Shown here: positions 9,032 through 19,360 of the stretch, piece after piece
Layout: each line of letters begins with the position of its first letter
Position numbering within the stretch: position 1 is the stretch's first letter
DNA from: CAZSLO01 sp964608025
Lineage (GTDB): Bacteria; Chloroflexota; Dehalococcoidia; Lucifugimonadales; CAJWER01
Assembly: GCA_964608025.1 (NCBI GenBank)
Contig: CAZSLO010000012.1
Span: 124,001-188,000, forward strand
Reading direction: 5' to 3'
Length of the DNA stretch: 64,000 nt
The notes under the pieces: model-generated
Database searches by the model: none
Seen by the model: only the letters and a program-made list of their open reading frames with translations
Told to the model about the DNA's origin: nothing
Made by a program: the position numbers and the translations under genes

Positions 9032-12000
9032 GTGATTGGACAGTTAGCCTTACAAGACTTGTCTATTTTCCGTCTTTTTCTCAAACGGATGCCTGGTGAA
9101 CGCATACTCCTGCTGGGTGTTTTCGTAGGTTTTGTTTTCACAACTACAATTGCCATCGTAGGACCTATTTATCTGGATTCACTAAAACAACTTGCCTTTC
9201 GATCTTCTGTAGGAGAATTTCAAGGGAGATTTTTAGATGTCAATCTGTTTGCATCAAACCTAGTTCTTTCAGAAGATTCAATGTCCAGATCCGAAGATGA
9301 AATTGAACAGGCGGCTGTTCAATACCTGGATCCTGCGTACAGGGGCCACACGACTTACATAAGAAGTAGTCCTTACTTGGTGGGCATACCGGGGAGAGAA
9401 CTCCCGGACAAACGATCTAACGAAGTAATGTTAAGGGGTTATATTCAACACCTATCTGGATTATCGAAAGAAGCGTATTTCTTAGATGGCAGTATGGCTG
9501 AAGATATCGTTGCACAGTGGCCGCGGGGGCCATTGATTCAGGCAGTGATATCTAGCGAGACAGCTGAGCGATTCAACATTCAGGTGGACGATGTTCTTAC
9601 ACTGGCCACCGTTCTTGAGGTTGATCAAAGAGTCTCAGTAATTATTACAGGTGTTATAAGGGCCGATGATCCAGATGACGAATATTGGGAGGATGTTGGA
9701 ATATATTTAGATCCAGCGCCCTTGATAGAAACGCCTCCATTAGGTGTCAGAGTTGATCCCGATGATCCTCCGATTGGCCTGTTCGTAGGCTTAGACGCAC
9801 TTCTTGGCGCTGTTGATCAGACTAACCGAGGTACCCTTGTGGACCCCATTTGGTTTCTTAGATTAGACAAGATTTCTGTCAGTAACTGGTCTCTTGATGG
9901 AGCCTTAACAAGGCTAGACTCGTTTACTGAACAGGTCCAGACCGTTGTCCCTGATATAACTGTGCGAGCTGGGGCAATTACAACCACAATTGAAAAAGTC
10001 AAACATAGAGGATTTTTGGCAAGTATTCCTATACTACTCTTGTTAGTAGTTATGGCTGTTACAGTTCTACTTTACACAAGTATAGTCATCTCGTATTTAA
10101 CGAAGAGTAGAGAGAGAGATATTGCCCTTGCACGGAGCCGTGGAGTAGGTACTGGGATACTTTTCCGAATTGCCCTGGCAGAAGGTCTTACAATCACTGT
10201 GGGTGGCGTATTCGTAGCTGCGACTCTTGCATTTGCTACAGTAGCTCTTATCGGCAAGCTACCGTATTTTGATGATATTCCCGGCGCAACCATCCTACAG
10301 GTCAATACGAGCCTAACTCCTGTTTTAGCAGGTGCTATAGGCGTGTTGGCCTGCTTATCAATGTTGGTGGCGCCAGCTATCTTAAGTGCTAGAACCGGCC
10401 TCCTGTTTCAGAAGCTTTCTGTATCCCGTCCAACAGGAGTATCTTGGTTTCATAGATATTATCTGGATGTAGCTGTCTTGGTAATAGGTTCCCTCATTTA
10501 TTGGGAACTTCATAGCAGAGGACAGGTAGTCTCCGGGGGGCTTTTTGGTGATGTAGGCGTCAATGAACCTTTATTACTTGCACCAGTATTGTTCTTGATT
10601 GGGGTAGGCCTGATTTTTGCCAGATTATTTCCGCTAATGCTGAGATTTTTTAGTGGAGAATCTTCTGGCCTTGCACAATTAATTGCAGTTGTAGCGATCG
10701 GTTCTTCCACCGTAGGTATCTTGCATCGTGGACAGGGTGATCTATGGGACATAGACGTGATATTACCGATAATAATTCTAATTGGATTTGTATTAGCCTA
10801 TTTCAAGACAGCTCGGTTAAAAAAACGGATCGGGATTGGTGGAGGACTAGTGGCGCAAGTAGGACTTATTGTTTTGTTCTTTAGAGTCGAGCCGTTAGAT
10901 TCTCAAGGTTGGCAATTTATAGCAGACGTTGGGTTAATAGCGATTATCCCATTGACGGGAGCATTCTTATTTTTTAAAACAGGTGTTAGGAAAGCCCCGG
11001 TTTGGATATCGGTGACGCTATGGCGTATGGGGCGCAATCCACTCCAATATACATGGTTGGTTCTTCTTCTTGTGCTAGTTACGGGTCTTGGGATATTAGC
11101 TACTACAGTCGGAGGCACATTACAGAAAAGTCAGGCAGAGCGAATCATGTATGAGGTAGGTACCGATATTAGGATGATTGGTAGCCCACTCTTCATATCT
11201 GGGGGTATGCGACGGTTAGCCGATACTTTTGAGAGAGAACCATCGATCACATTGGCTTCCGTTGCTCTTCGTACTTCAGGCAGTGTTGGCCCCAATCCAA
11301 TCGAGGTACTGGCGGTCGATGTTGGTAGGTTTCCGGATATGGCATGGTATAGGGAGGATTTTTCAGATCAGACATTGATGGAAGTCATGGGAGATCTACA
11401 GCTGTCAGGATCTATCGGGTTGACGATCCCAAATTTAGCTGTAGGAATTGGTGTTTGGGTTAAATCATTTGTCGAATCTGATGCATTGTCTCTATGGGCT
11501 GTTCTAGTCGATGGATCAGGACAAATAGAGACACTTACTCTAGGCCCTCTTGGTGGCTCCGACTGGCACGTTTTAAGAGCAGACTTACCTCCCGGTATGA
11601 TCGATCCAGTAAGACTGGTTTCCATACAGATATTTGAACCTGGATATGGTTCAGGGCAAATGGGATCTGGGTCTAGTGTGTCTACATCCGGAACTATACT
11701 TATGGACCGCATTCATTCAGTTATGGATTCCAAAGATTCCGAGGAAGTCCTTGATGATTTTGAGGGCTCAATTGACTGGACGCCGATTATTACATCTCAG
11801 ATACCGACCGACAAAGTACAGAATTTCTCGAGCGACACATTCGATGGAAAACAAGCTGCGTACTTCTCATTTGGTTCATATCGGAATATGTCTGTCCGGG
11901 GACTCTTACACGGGGCTTGGGATAAAGGTATTCCGGTAGCGGTCAGCTCATCACTTGCATCGATATATGGATTGGAAGCGGGAGATCAATTTATTGCAAT

Positions 12001-12721
12001 TGTGGCAGGGAGATTTCTCTTGGCAGAGGTCAAGAATACGGTTAATTATTTCCCTACAATGGGTAACAAAAGTAAGGGATATATGATAGCTAATTCAGAT
12101 ATCCTTCATGAGTATCTGAACCTTCTCAGTCCTATAAGAAAAGTTGATCAGAATCAGGTTTTTGTTACCGTGGCTCCAGGATACGGAAAAATAGCGTCAG
12201 AGACCATCTTAGAGATGCCCGAATCAGTTTACCTTAAGATGGAAAATGCCTTAGACAGAATCGAAGTAATGTTGAGTGATCCTTTCTCTCGTGCCGGCTG
12301 GCAAGTAATAGTATTTTTTTCAACTGTCATAGTAGTGGTTTCCGCAATTTTTGGGTATACAACATATCTTTTTCTTTTTGCCAAGGAAAGCAAGAGTGAG
12401 ATGGCTTTCCTTCAGAGTATCGGGTTGTCACGACCTCAGCTCTTGGGCATGCTGGTCTTTGAGCATCTGATAATAGTTCTAGTTGGCATTGGTTTGGGCA
12501 CATGGGCTGGCTTCCAAGTCAGTGAACTCATGATCTCGCCTCTTGCCGTGACAGAAACAGGAAAAAGCATTATTCCTCCGTTTGTACTAAGAACTGATTG
12601 GTGGATCATGGGCCCTACCTACATACTGCTGTCTACCGTGTTCTTGGGAGCAGTGGCGGTGTTGGGTAGAAACACACTTCAGTTAAATATACAAACATTG
12701 GCTAGGGTAGAAGATTCGTGA
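9032..12721 (+). CDS. giant FtsX-type ABC transporter permease
   Basis: A 1229-aa membrane protein with GTG start. A TM helix near residues 25-47 is followed by a long periplasmic/extracellular MacB-like region. A first FtsX core lies around residues 328-455 (IPILLLLVVMAVTVLLYTS, then SRERDIALARSRG, a typical FtsX loop). A central TM block follows, then a second large soluble region around residues 720-1080. A C-terminal FtsX core occupies residues 1090-1229 (MAFLQSIGLSRPQLLGML). Such permeases normally pair with a LolD/MacB-type ATPase in lipoprotein or lipid export or mechanotransmission. No ATPase is encoded nearby. It is paralogous to the next gene. Confidence 0.85.
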   Translation: MIGQLALQDLSIFRLFLKRMPGERILLLGVFVGFVFTTTIAIVGPIYLDSLKQLAFRSSVGEFQGRFLDVNLFASNLVLSEDSMSRSEDEIEQAAVQYLDPAYRGHTTYIRSSPYLVGIPGRELPDKRSNEVMLRGYIQHLSGLSKEAYFLDGSMAEDIVAQWPRGPLIQAVISSETAERFNIQVDDVLTLATVLEVDQRVSVIITGVIRADDPDDEYWEDVGIYLDPAPLIETPPLGVRVDPDDPPIGLFVGLDALLGAVDQTNRGTLVDPIWFLRLDKISVSNWSLDGALTRLDSFTEQVQTVVPDITVRAGAITTTIEKVKHRGFLASIPILLLLVVMAVTVLLYTSIVISYLTKSRERDIALARSRGVGTGILFRIALAEGLTITVGGVFVAATLAFATVALIGKLPYFDDIPGATILQVNTSLTPVLAGAIGVLACLSMLVAPAILSARTGLLFQKLSVSRPTGVSWFHRYYLDVAVLVIGSLIYWELHSRGQVVSGGLFGDVGVNEPLLLAPVLFLIGVGLIFARLFPLMLRFFSGESSGLAQLIAVVAIGSSTVGILHRGQGDLWDIDVILPIIILIGFVLAYFKTARLKKRIGIGGGLVAQVGLIVLFFRVEPLDSQGWQFIADVGLIAIIPLTGAFLFFKTGVRKAPVWISVTLWRMGRNPLQYTWLVLLLVLVTGLGILATTVGGTLQKSQAERIMYEVGTDIRMIGSPLFISGGMRRLADTFEREPSITLASVALRTSGSVGPNPIEVLAVDVGRFPDMAWYREDFSDQTLMEVMGDLQLSGSIGLTIPNLAVGIGVWVKSFVESDALSLWAVLVDGSGQIETLTLGPLGGSDWHVLRADLPPGMIDPVRLVSIQIFEPGYGSGQMGSGSSVSTSGTILMDRIHSVMDSKDSEEVLDDFEGSIDWTPIITSQIPTDKVQNFSSDTFDGKQAAYFSFGSYRNMSVRGLLHGAWDKGIPVAVSSSLASIYGLEAGDQFIAIVAGRFLLAEVKNTVNYFPTMGNKSKGYMIANSDILHEYLNLLSPIRKVDQNQVFVTVAPGYGKIASETILEMPESVYLKMENALDRIEVMLSDPFSRAGWQVIVFFSTVIVVVSAIFGYTTYLFLFAKESKSEMAFLQSIGLSRPQLLGMLVFEHLIIVLVGIGLGTWAGFQVSELMISPLAVTETGKSIIPPFVLRTDWWIMGPTYILLSTVFLGAVAVLGRNTLQLNIQTLARVEDS

Positions 12722-12776
12722 CACTATACAAGATTGTGATTCTCTCTAGGAATAGGCCCGAGATGAGCTTTGATCC

Positions 12777-15700
12777 ATGACTGCAATTGGTAGTAGGCTA
12801 ATATCAGCCTGGCAACTTATTGCCAAGCGGAGCCTTGCTCACTGGCGGGTTCTCTTATCTGTAATACTTGGCGTACTCCTTGCCTCGTCAATTATGTCAG
12901 GCACGATTATTTATTTTGATGCATTGCGAAATCTTGCATTAGACCGTGCCTTAGCCAAACACCCCGATCTTGATCTCGATATCCTGATAGAGGGTGACAG
13001 AGGACCGACTAATCGCGAGGAATACTTAATTTTATCCCGGCTCATTGATCAAAATGTAAAGGAAAGCATCGGTTTTTTGATCAATGGGATTTTGCATGCT
13101 GGTAAGACTCCAACAATGTTTCTAACAAGCCCTGGTAAGGAGGACGAGGCTGGTAAATATAATAGCCGTAGCTATTTCACCTTTTTACCGTCCCTAGAAG
13201 AACACATCACGATTTTGCCGGGTGGCCGTATGCCTGAAAACCGTGCATTGAATGTTCCTGGGGAAACACTTGAGATAGAAGTATTGGTGCAAAGGGACGT
13301 TTCAATTTTGTTTGGTATCGGGATTGGGGACAAAATGTCCGCTGTACCATTTTGGTCTGATGCTACAACAGCCGTTTCCATCGTTGTTGCGGGAGTATTC
13401 GACAAGAAAAACTTTGATGATGACGTCTGGTATTTAGAGGAAAAAGTCCTTGATGCAGCGACAGGTAGCACGTTCCGCACAGCGGCGTTCTATGTATCTG
13501 AAGCAGCGTACTTAGATTTACTAGGCCCCGCATTCAGCCGTCTTTCGACGACTTATACTTGGCTTCTTGATGTGGATACTGATCGTATTGGAGCGCATAA
13601 CGCAACTGTTGTGTCTAGTCGACTTGAAGATCTTTCAGCACAGCTTACGAATACTTTTGGCCAGCGGCAGAATACAGCCCTAGAGAGTGTGTTGAAAGAA
13701 TATGACCGGAAGCTTTTTTTTAGCAAACTACCGATGTTTGTTGTGATGATCTTTATCGCTGTGGTAATTCTGTACTATGTTGTAACCCTATCCGCATTAG
13801 CTATAGAAGAGAGACGGAGCGAGGTTGCTCTTTTACGGAGCAGGGGTGCGACGTTTGTCCAAATATTAATGGTCTTTGCCTTAGAAGGGCTCACCATAGT
13901 GACATTGGCCATTGCAATCGGCCCTCTTATAGCCGGCTTAGTCACGAGTTTTCTAGGACTAACTCCAGCATTTTCAGATCTGACAGGAGGCCAAAGGCTA
14001 GAAGTTAAGCTGTCTACGCTGGCATATGTGATGAGTGCTTTGGGAGGTGTACTAAGCTTTGTGGCTATCATGATACCGGCTGTGCAGGCCTCCCGGGTAA
14101 ATGTCACTAAACAACGACAGAATTCTGCACGACCGACGACACTGCCGGTTTTCCAACGCTATTACATCGATGTACTTTTGCTCATTGTCAGCCTATATTT
14201 GTTTAGACAACTTAGCCAACAGGGCTCCGTGGTAGCCAAAGAGATACTTGGGGATGTTGCTGTAAACCAGTTACTCTTGGCCATACCCGGGATCATGCTC
14301 GTGGCTATCGGTATGGTCATACTAAGATTATTTCCTTTAGCGATGACTGCTGCCAGTCGCTTTTTCTCATCGCTGCTCCCAGCTGGACTAGTACTGGGTA
14401 TATGGCAAATGGCACGTAACCCTGAACATTATGCCCGTTTGTCATTATTGTTAATACTTACTGCTGGACTAGGGATCTTTGCTTCCAGTTTTGGCGCGAC
14501 TCTTGAACGGAGTTTCGAAGAACGAATCTTATACTCTACAGGTAGCGATATCCGCTTGGAGGGAGTAGCGCCAATATATCGTACTCGATGGGATTATGGC
14601 CAAGCATATCGTCTAGCTCGGCGAATCCCAGCACGGAACAATGCTGTAACCAGTGCGTACGAGAGATTTACTGGGATTGATGTAATTAGCCCAGTTCTTC
14701 GGAAGCGTGGTAGTGATCTTAGCAAAGATTTTGGCGTGAACTATGAAATGCTTGCCGTAGAATGGGATACTCTCAATGAAGTTGCCTGGTTCCGCGATGA
14801 CTTCTCTGAACGTCCAGTATCAGAATTGATGGAGGAGCTGTCCGTTGAACAAGAACTTGGTGGGATAGTTATGCCTGATGAAGCCTATACATTAGGCGTT
14901 CGAATCAAGGCGAACCGCCCCCATCCCAGCGTTCGTATCACAGCTAGAATTCTGAATGCCCAAGGACAATACACGACTTATGTGTTGGGCACCTTAAATA
15001 CGGACCAGTGGGTGGACTTGGATACTAGTATTCAGTTTGGTACTCGCCAATCCCTACAACTCAGCCGCCCAATGACTTTGGTATCTCTGCGTATAGAAGA
15101 AACGGGTAATCGAAGGCTCCAACAGGGTTCAATTTTGATCGATGAAGTTTGGGCTATTGACGCTTGGTCAGGGAAGAATATATTGGAGGACTTTTCTGAG
15201 ATATCGGACTGGTCTGTGATAAGGGCCTCGCCGGATTCGGATTCTGATGTGTTTAGACCATCGGAATTTACTGATAATGGTTCAGGCGTGGCACTTTTCT
15301 CTTGGACGGAAGGCTCGGCAAGGAACGCCCGCGGAATTTTTTACGGTTCAGCCCAACCTAGAATTCCGGTACTTGCTAGCTCTGCATTTGTAAAATCTAC
15401 GGGTAGAAAAAAAGGCGATGAGTTTGACGTTTCAGTGAGTGGTTTTCGAGTCCCCGTTCGATTGCATGCAACCGTTGATTTATTCCCGACGGTAAGATCA
15501 TTAGATACGCTCTTCCTAGTAGCTGATTTGACTTCATTGACCCGATACACAAATCTGGCAGCCTATTCACGGGAGTTGCTGCCAAACGAAATTTGGATTT
15601 CCTCATCGACTATTGGTGAAGAGAGAGAAAACCTTGTAGAAGCATTGGACAATGTTCGCAACGTGTCCAGCAAGATTATCTTTGACAGATCTGTATATCT

Positions 15701-16160
15701 CGACGATGCACAGGTGGATCCTCTGGTAGATGCAGGATGGCGTGCGCTACTTTTTCTTTCTTTCTCGGCAGTGTTGTTACTTAGTTGTATAGGGTTTGCA
15801 GTATACGCATATACATCTTTGAGGAATCGCCAACTCGAATTTGCTTTGTTGCGAACGGTCGGACTGTCACGTGGCCAGATACTTGCTATGGTGTGGCTGG
15901 AGCAGGTTTTGGTGGTTATGTTAGGAATGGGACTCGGGATGTGGATGGGTGGAAGGTTAGGGAGGGTTATAATGCCTTTCTTGGGACACGATGACTGGGG
16001 TGCCCGTGTGGTTCCACCGTTTGCCATGGAAGTTGATTGGGGAATTCTTTTGGCCACATATGGTGCTATGGTCTTGGTTTTTGCTCTAGTAACGTTGGCT
16101 CTTGGCTGGCTTATACACCAAATATCCGTTCATCGGATCCTCAGGCTTGGGGAGATGTGA
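12777..16160 (+). CDS. giant FtsX-type ABC transporter permease, paralogue of upstream gene
   Basis: A 1127-aa protein with the same architecture as its upstream neighbour. It has TM1 at about residues 22-46, an FtsX core near 318-440 (ALAIEERRSEVALLRSRGA), a mid-protein TM block, a soluble domain around 600-980, and a C-terminal FtsX core at 990-1127 (FALLRTVGLSRGQILAM). Both paralogues share local motifs in the second soluble region (a W-[FY]-R-[ED]-DFS segment and a later D-F-x(4)-DW segment). The start is 55 nt after the upstream stop, so they likely form one transcript and possibly a heterodimer. The partner ATPase must lie elsewhere. Confidence 0.85.
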   Translation: MTAIGSRLISAWQLIAKRSLAHWRVLLSVILGVLLASSIMSGTIIYFDALRNLALDRALAKHPDLDLDILIEGDRGPTNREEYLILSRLIDQNVKESIGFLINGILHAGKTPTMFLTSPGKEDEAGKYNSRSYFTFLPSLEEHITILPGGRMPENRALNVPGETLEIEVLVQRDVSILFGIGIGDKMSAVPFWSDATTAVSIVVAGVFDKKNFDDDVWYLEEKVLDAATGSTFRTAAFYVSEAAYLDLLGPAFSRLSTTYTWLLDVDTDRIGAHNATVVSSRLEDLSAQLTNTFGQRQNTALESVLKEYDRKLFFSKLPMFVVMIFIAVVILYYVVTLSALAIEERRSEVALLRSRGATFVQILMVFALEGLTIVTLAIAIGPLIAGLVTSFLGLTPAFSDLTGGQRLEVKLSTLAYVMSALGGVLSFVAIMIPAVQASRVNVTKQRQNSARPTTLPVFQRYYIDVLLLIVSLYLFRQLSQQGSVVAKEILGDVAVNQLLLAIPGIMLVAIGMVILRLFPLAMTAASRFFSSLLPAGLVLGIWQMARNPEHYARLSLLLILTAGLGIFASSFGATLERSFEERILYSTGSDIRLEGVAPIYRTRWDYGQAYRLARRIPARNNAVTSAYERFTGIDVISPVLRKRGSDLSKDFGVNYEMLAVEWDTLNEVAWFRDDFSERPVSELMEELSVEQELGGIVMPDEAYTLGVRIKANRPHPSVRITARILNAQGQYTTYVLGTLNTDQWVDLDTSIQFGTRQSLQLSRPMTLVSLRIEETGNRRLQQGSILIDEVWAIDAWSGKNILEDFSEISDWSVIRASPDSDSDVFRPSEFTDNGSGVALFSWTEGSARNARGIFYGSAQPRIPVLASSAFVKSTGRKKGDEFDVSVSGFRVPVRLHATVDLFPTVRSLDTLFLVADLTSLTRYTNLAAYSRELLPNEIWISSSTIGEERENLVEALDNVRNVSSKIIFDRSVYLDDAQVDPLVDAGWRALLFLSFSAVLLLSCIGFAVYAYTSLRNRQLEFALLRTVGLSRGQILAMVWLEQVLVVMLGMGLGMWMGGRLGRVIMPFLGHDDWGARVVPPFAMEVDWGILLATYGAMVLVFALVTLALGWLIHQISVHRILRLGEM

Positions 16161-16184
16161 TATTCCATTTGATGGAGGCTTACA

Positions 16185-16958
16185 ATGCCTAACGATTCAT
16201 TTGATCTTACAGGTCAAGTTGCGCTAATTACCGGGGGCAATGGTGGTATAGGGCTTGGTATTGCGACGGGACTAATGGAGGCTGGGGCCTCGGTGGTTAT
16301 CGCCGCTCGTGATCAAGCCAAGACACAGGCTGTCGTAGATGGCCTGATAAAAACTGGGCCAAAAGCTATCGGTCTAACTGTTGATGTTGAAGATGGAGAT
16401 TCTGTTTCAGCAGCTGTTGAGGCGGTGGTAGATAGGCTAGGCAGAATAGATATTTTAGTCAACAATGCTGGAATTGCTATTAGAAAGCCACCCCAAGATT
16501 ACACCAATGATGAGTGGGATAAAGTACTAGATATTAATCTCAAGGGCACTTTTTTGTGTGCACGTGCAGTATACCCATATATGGTTGAATCCGGGGGAGG
16601 AAGTATAATCAACATTGGGTCTATGACGTCGATTTTCGGTAGTGATTGGGTATCTTCTTACTCTGCCAGTAAGGGAGGAGTTGTGCAATTGACTCGTAGT
16701 TTGGCAGTTGCCTGGGCCAAGGATCAAATTCGAGTTAATGCTATCTTGCCGGGCTGGATTAAGACTGATTTGACTAGTGCTTATTGGAATGAATCTGATA
16801 ATAAGGAACGTCTCGATTTTATAAACAGACGCATTCCGTTCAAACGTTGGGGTGTGCCATCGGACTTGGCCGGCTTGGCAGTGTTTTTGTCGAGCACGGC
16901 TGCGAGTTATGTTACTGGAGCGGCAATTCCTGTAGATGGCGGATATTCATCGTTTTGA
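16185..16958 (+). CDS. SDR family oxidoreductase (gluconate 5-dehydrogenase-like)
   Basis: A 257-aa classical short-chain dehydrogenase. The cofactor motif is TGGNGGIG (residues about 16-23), the structural motif NNAG follows, and the catalytic tetrad includes Ser in NIGSMTS and Tyr/Lys in YSASKGG. The C-terminus GAAIPVDGGYSSF is typical. A GGAGG ribosome site precedes the ATG. Overall it is closest to sugar-acid or 2-keto-gluconate reductases, but the substrate is unproven. It starts 24 nt after the permease gene. Confidence 0.9.
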   Translation: MPNDSFDLTGQVALITGGNGGIGLGIATGLMEAGASVVIAARDQAKTQAVVDGLIKTGPKAIGLTVDVEDGDSVSAAVEAVVDRLGRIDILVNNAGIAIRKPPQDYTNDEWDKVLDINLKGTFLCARAVYPYMVESGGGSIINIGSMTSIFGSDWVSSYSASKGGVVQLTRSLAVAWAKDQIRVNAILPGWIKTDLTSAYWNESDNKERLDFINRRIPFKRWGVPSDLAGLAVFLSSTAASYVTGAAIPVDGGYSSF

Positions 16959-17091
16959 AAAACTATGTGATAAATAAAAGGGGCGGTTATTGTGAGATGC
17001 TATACACATACAAATCGTTCGATCCCATATATGGACAGGTATAGGCAATCAACTTGGAAGATTATTGGCTTTGGCGATATGGAGATAGATC

Positions 17092-17952
17092 TTAGATGAT
17101 CTTGTTTAACCATGAACGAAATTCATCTTTCAGATCCTCTCTCCTAAGAGCCTCGTAAACAGATGCTTTCAAGAGTCCGAGTGGTATCCCAACATCGAAA
17201 TGAGTACCTTTGAAACGATATCCGTAAATATCCTGTGATCCTAACAATTTTGATAGTGCATCTGTAACCTGTATTTCACCTCCGGCCCCAGGTTTTGTGA
17301 TGGCGAGCATCTCGAAAATCTCGGGAGTCAGTACGTAACGTCCGACGATTCCTAGGTTTGAAGGAGCTTCTTTGAGAGAAGGTTTTTCTACCAAGTTGGT
17401 TACTCGATAGGTATTTTTATTGATAGGCACGCTATCTACTATCCCAAGACTCGATATCAATTCGTCCGAAACTTCCTTGAGAGCGATAATGTTTCGATCT
17501 TTGTCCGCAGTTAGTTCAATCATCTGTTCAATTACAGGCTTGCGATGCCAAATTAAATCGTCTGGTAGCAATACCGCGAACATCTCGTCGCCAATAATTG
17601 ACTTGGTTGAGAGAATTGCATGGCCAAGCCCAAGTTGTTTATCCTGATTGGTATAACTGACATGTACGGTCTTGTGTAAGGCTCGGATCCGATCAAATAT
17701 GCTATTCTCGGTCCGATGCCCGGTTGGTATTTCAAGTTCACCAGAATCCTCGAAGTAACGTCTTATAGATTCTTGACGTTTTGAGACAACAAGAATGATG
17801 TGTTCTAAACCTGCATCTATAGCCTCTTGTACGACATAGTGTAAGGGTGGAGTATCTAGCACTGGTAAAAGTGCTTTAGGCACAGCTTTTGTTGCTGGGA
17901 AGAATCTTGTACCGATACCTGCTACTGGGATTACTGCCTTTCGGATTTTCAA
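17092..17952 (-). CDS. galU: UTP-glucose-1-phosphate uridylyltransferase
   Basis: A 286-aa nucleotidyltransferase making UDP-glucose. The N-terminal signature AVIPVAGIGTRFFPATKAVPK (residues about 6-25) and LLPVLDTPPLHYVVQEA are diagnostic of GalU. LVEKPSLKEAPSN and GRYVLTPEIFEML follow, then the C-terminal KGTHFDVGIPLGLLKA. The start overlaps the MFS stop by 4 nt, so it is translated from the same mRNA as the upstream transporter gene, an odd pairing. Confidence 0.95.
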   Translation of the reverse strand: MKIRKAVIPVAGIGTRFFPATKAVPKALLPVLDTPPLHYVVQEAIDAGLEHIILVVSKRQESIRRYFEDSGELEIPTGHRTENSIFDRIRALHKTVHVSYTNQDKQLGLGHAILSTKSIIGDEMFAVLLPDDLIWHRKPVIEQMIELTADKDRNIIALKEVSDELISSLGIVDSVPINKNTYRVTNLVEKPSLKEAPSNLGIVGRYVLTPEIFEMLAITKPGAGGEIQVTDALSKLLGSQDIYGYRFKGTHFDVGIPLGLLKASVYEALRREDLKDEFRSWLNKII

Positions 17953-19223
17953 GCGGACTCTCCGAAATGGGGATGGCTCAAGACAAGACCGGTACGGAAC
18001 ACTTTTCTGAGCTTGGGTTGGACAGATCCAAGGGCTATGACCACTATGAGAAAGCCAACTCCCGTAGTTGCCAAGATAGGTGGTGCTGTGACGGCATCTG
18101 CCATGAATCCGTAACCTAGGTTAGCAAATGCCATTATTCCACCTGCATGCAGAATGTAAAGGCTCGATATACGTGCCCGTAGCCTGTCTGGGGCCATTAT
18201 TTGGACATACGTATTTGTTAATGCCATGAAAGTAGCTTGTACCCCACCCATTAACCCAGAAAACAATATCGCCATGCTGACGTTTGTAGAAGTTGCCAAT
18301 AGTATAGGTGATATTGCACTTGCGACACTTGTAATCAAAAGAAATTGTCCCTTGCGCCGGTCATCACGTACTCCGGCCAATATCATCATTCCGATCAAGG
18401 AACCTGCGCCGAAGCTCATCATTAAGGAGTTGAATACAGACGCATTTGGTGCACCCAGATTCTGTTGAGAGAAGACCGGCATTATAGACTCAAATGACAT
18501 GACTAGAGCACAGTGGAATGCGACCAAGATTACGAATAAAGCGAGCATGTGGTTGGAATATATGTAAATTAGTCCATCAAACATGCTCCTCAAGATACCG
18601 TGATCATCTTCAGTTTCACCGGTTGAGATCGTCGTAACTCGTGACATTAGGATAGCGCCAACTATTTGTGAAATTGCGCTCAGTGCTAAAACTGCTTCCA
18701 CGCCAAGCGAATCTGAAGCTATTAATGGTGCCGCAACCAGTAGTCCGAAGAATCTGGCACCATGCCTAGTGGCACTATTGAGAACCAGTGCATTGAGCAG
18801 ATTATCATTGGGTACTTGGTTTGGAATCAGGGCAGATAAGGAAGGCTCTTGGATAGATCTTACTGTACCACTGGCAAAGGCAAGGACCGCAATGTGCCAG
18901 AGTTCAATCCGTCCGATAGCTGTAATTATGGCCAGGATAGCTGCTACGATAGCGGCGATTAAGAAGGTCGCTGTTGTCACTCTGCGGCGGTCGAATAAGT
19001 CACCTAGTAGTCCTCCGATTGGAGAAGCTATGAGAAAAGGGATCATCGCGGCGAACGTTGTTATACCAACCCATCCGGATGATGATGAGGCTTCGAATAC
19101 CAACCAGGAGCTAGATATGATGAATGTCCACATGCCCGCCCCAGAAAACATCCCAGCAAGCCAGGTGTATCGGAAAGCAGGATATTTAAGCGTGGTGAAT
19201 TGTGGAAGGTCTGTAATACTCAA
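17949..19223 (-). CDS. MFS transporter (EntS-like exporter family)
   Basis: A 424-aa protein with about twelve hydrophobic segments. The N-terminus (FRYTWLAGMFSGAGMW) and the cytoplasmic loop PIGGLLGDLFDRRRV match the EntS/DHA3-like branch of the major facilitator superfamily, usually efflux pumps. The second half (GGVQATFMALTNTYVQIMAPDRLRARI) repeats the family loop motif. It overlaps galU by 4 nt. The start lies 137 nt from the divergent RidA gene. Substrate unknown. Confidence 0.88.
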   Translation of the reverse strand: MSITDLPQFTTLKYPAFRYTWLAGMFSGAGMWTFIISSSWLVFEASSSSGWVGITTFAAMIPFLIASPIGGLLGDLFDRRRVTTATFLIAAIVAAILAIITAIGRIELWHIAVLAFASGTVRSIQEPSLSALIPNQVPNDNLLNALVLNSATRHGARFFGLLVAAPLIASDSLGVEAVLALSAISQIVGAILMSRVTTISTGETEDDHGILRSMFDGLIYIYSNHMLALFVILVAFHCALVMSFESIMPVFSQQNLGAPNASVFNSLMMSFGAGSLIGMMILAGVRDDRRKGQFLLITSVASAISPILLATSTNVSMAILFSGLMGGVQATFMALTNTYVQIMAPDRLRARISSLYILHAGGIMAFANLGYGFMADAVTAPPILATTGVGFLIVVIALGSVQPKLRKVFRTGLVLSHPHFGESA

Positions 19224-19360
19224 CTTGAGATTAGCCTACAAATAAGTGCTGGTAAGGATGTTTCCACGGATTACACTAGGTCGATTATAGCACCCAAGTG
19301 GGACTGGTCTTCTAGGTGATCAAATAATGTATATGTGATGTAAGTAAAGAAAGGCGAACC

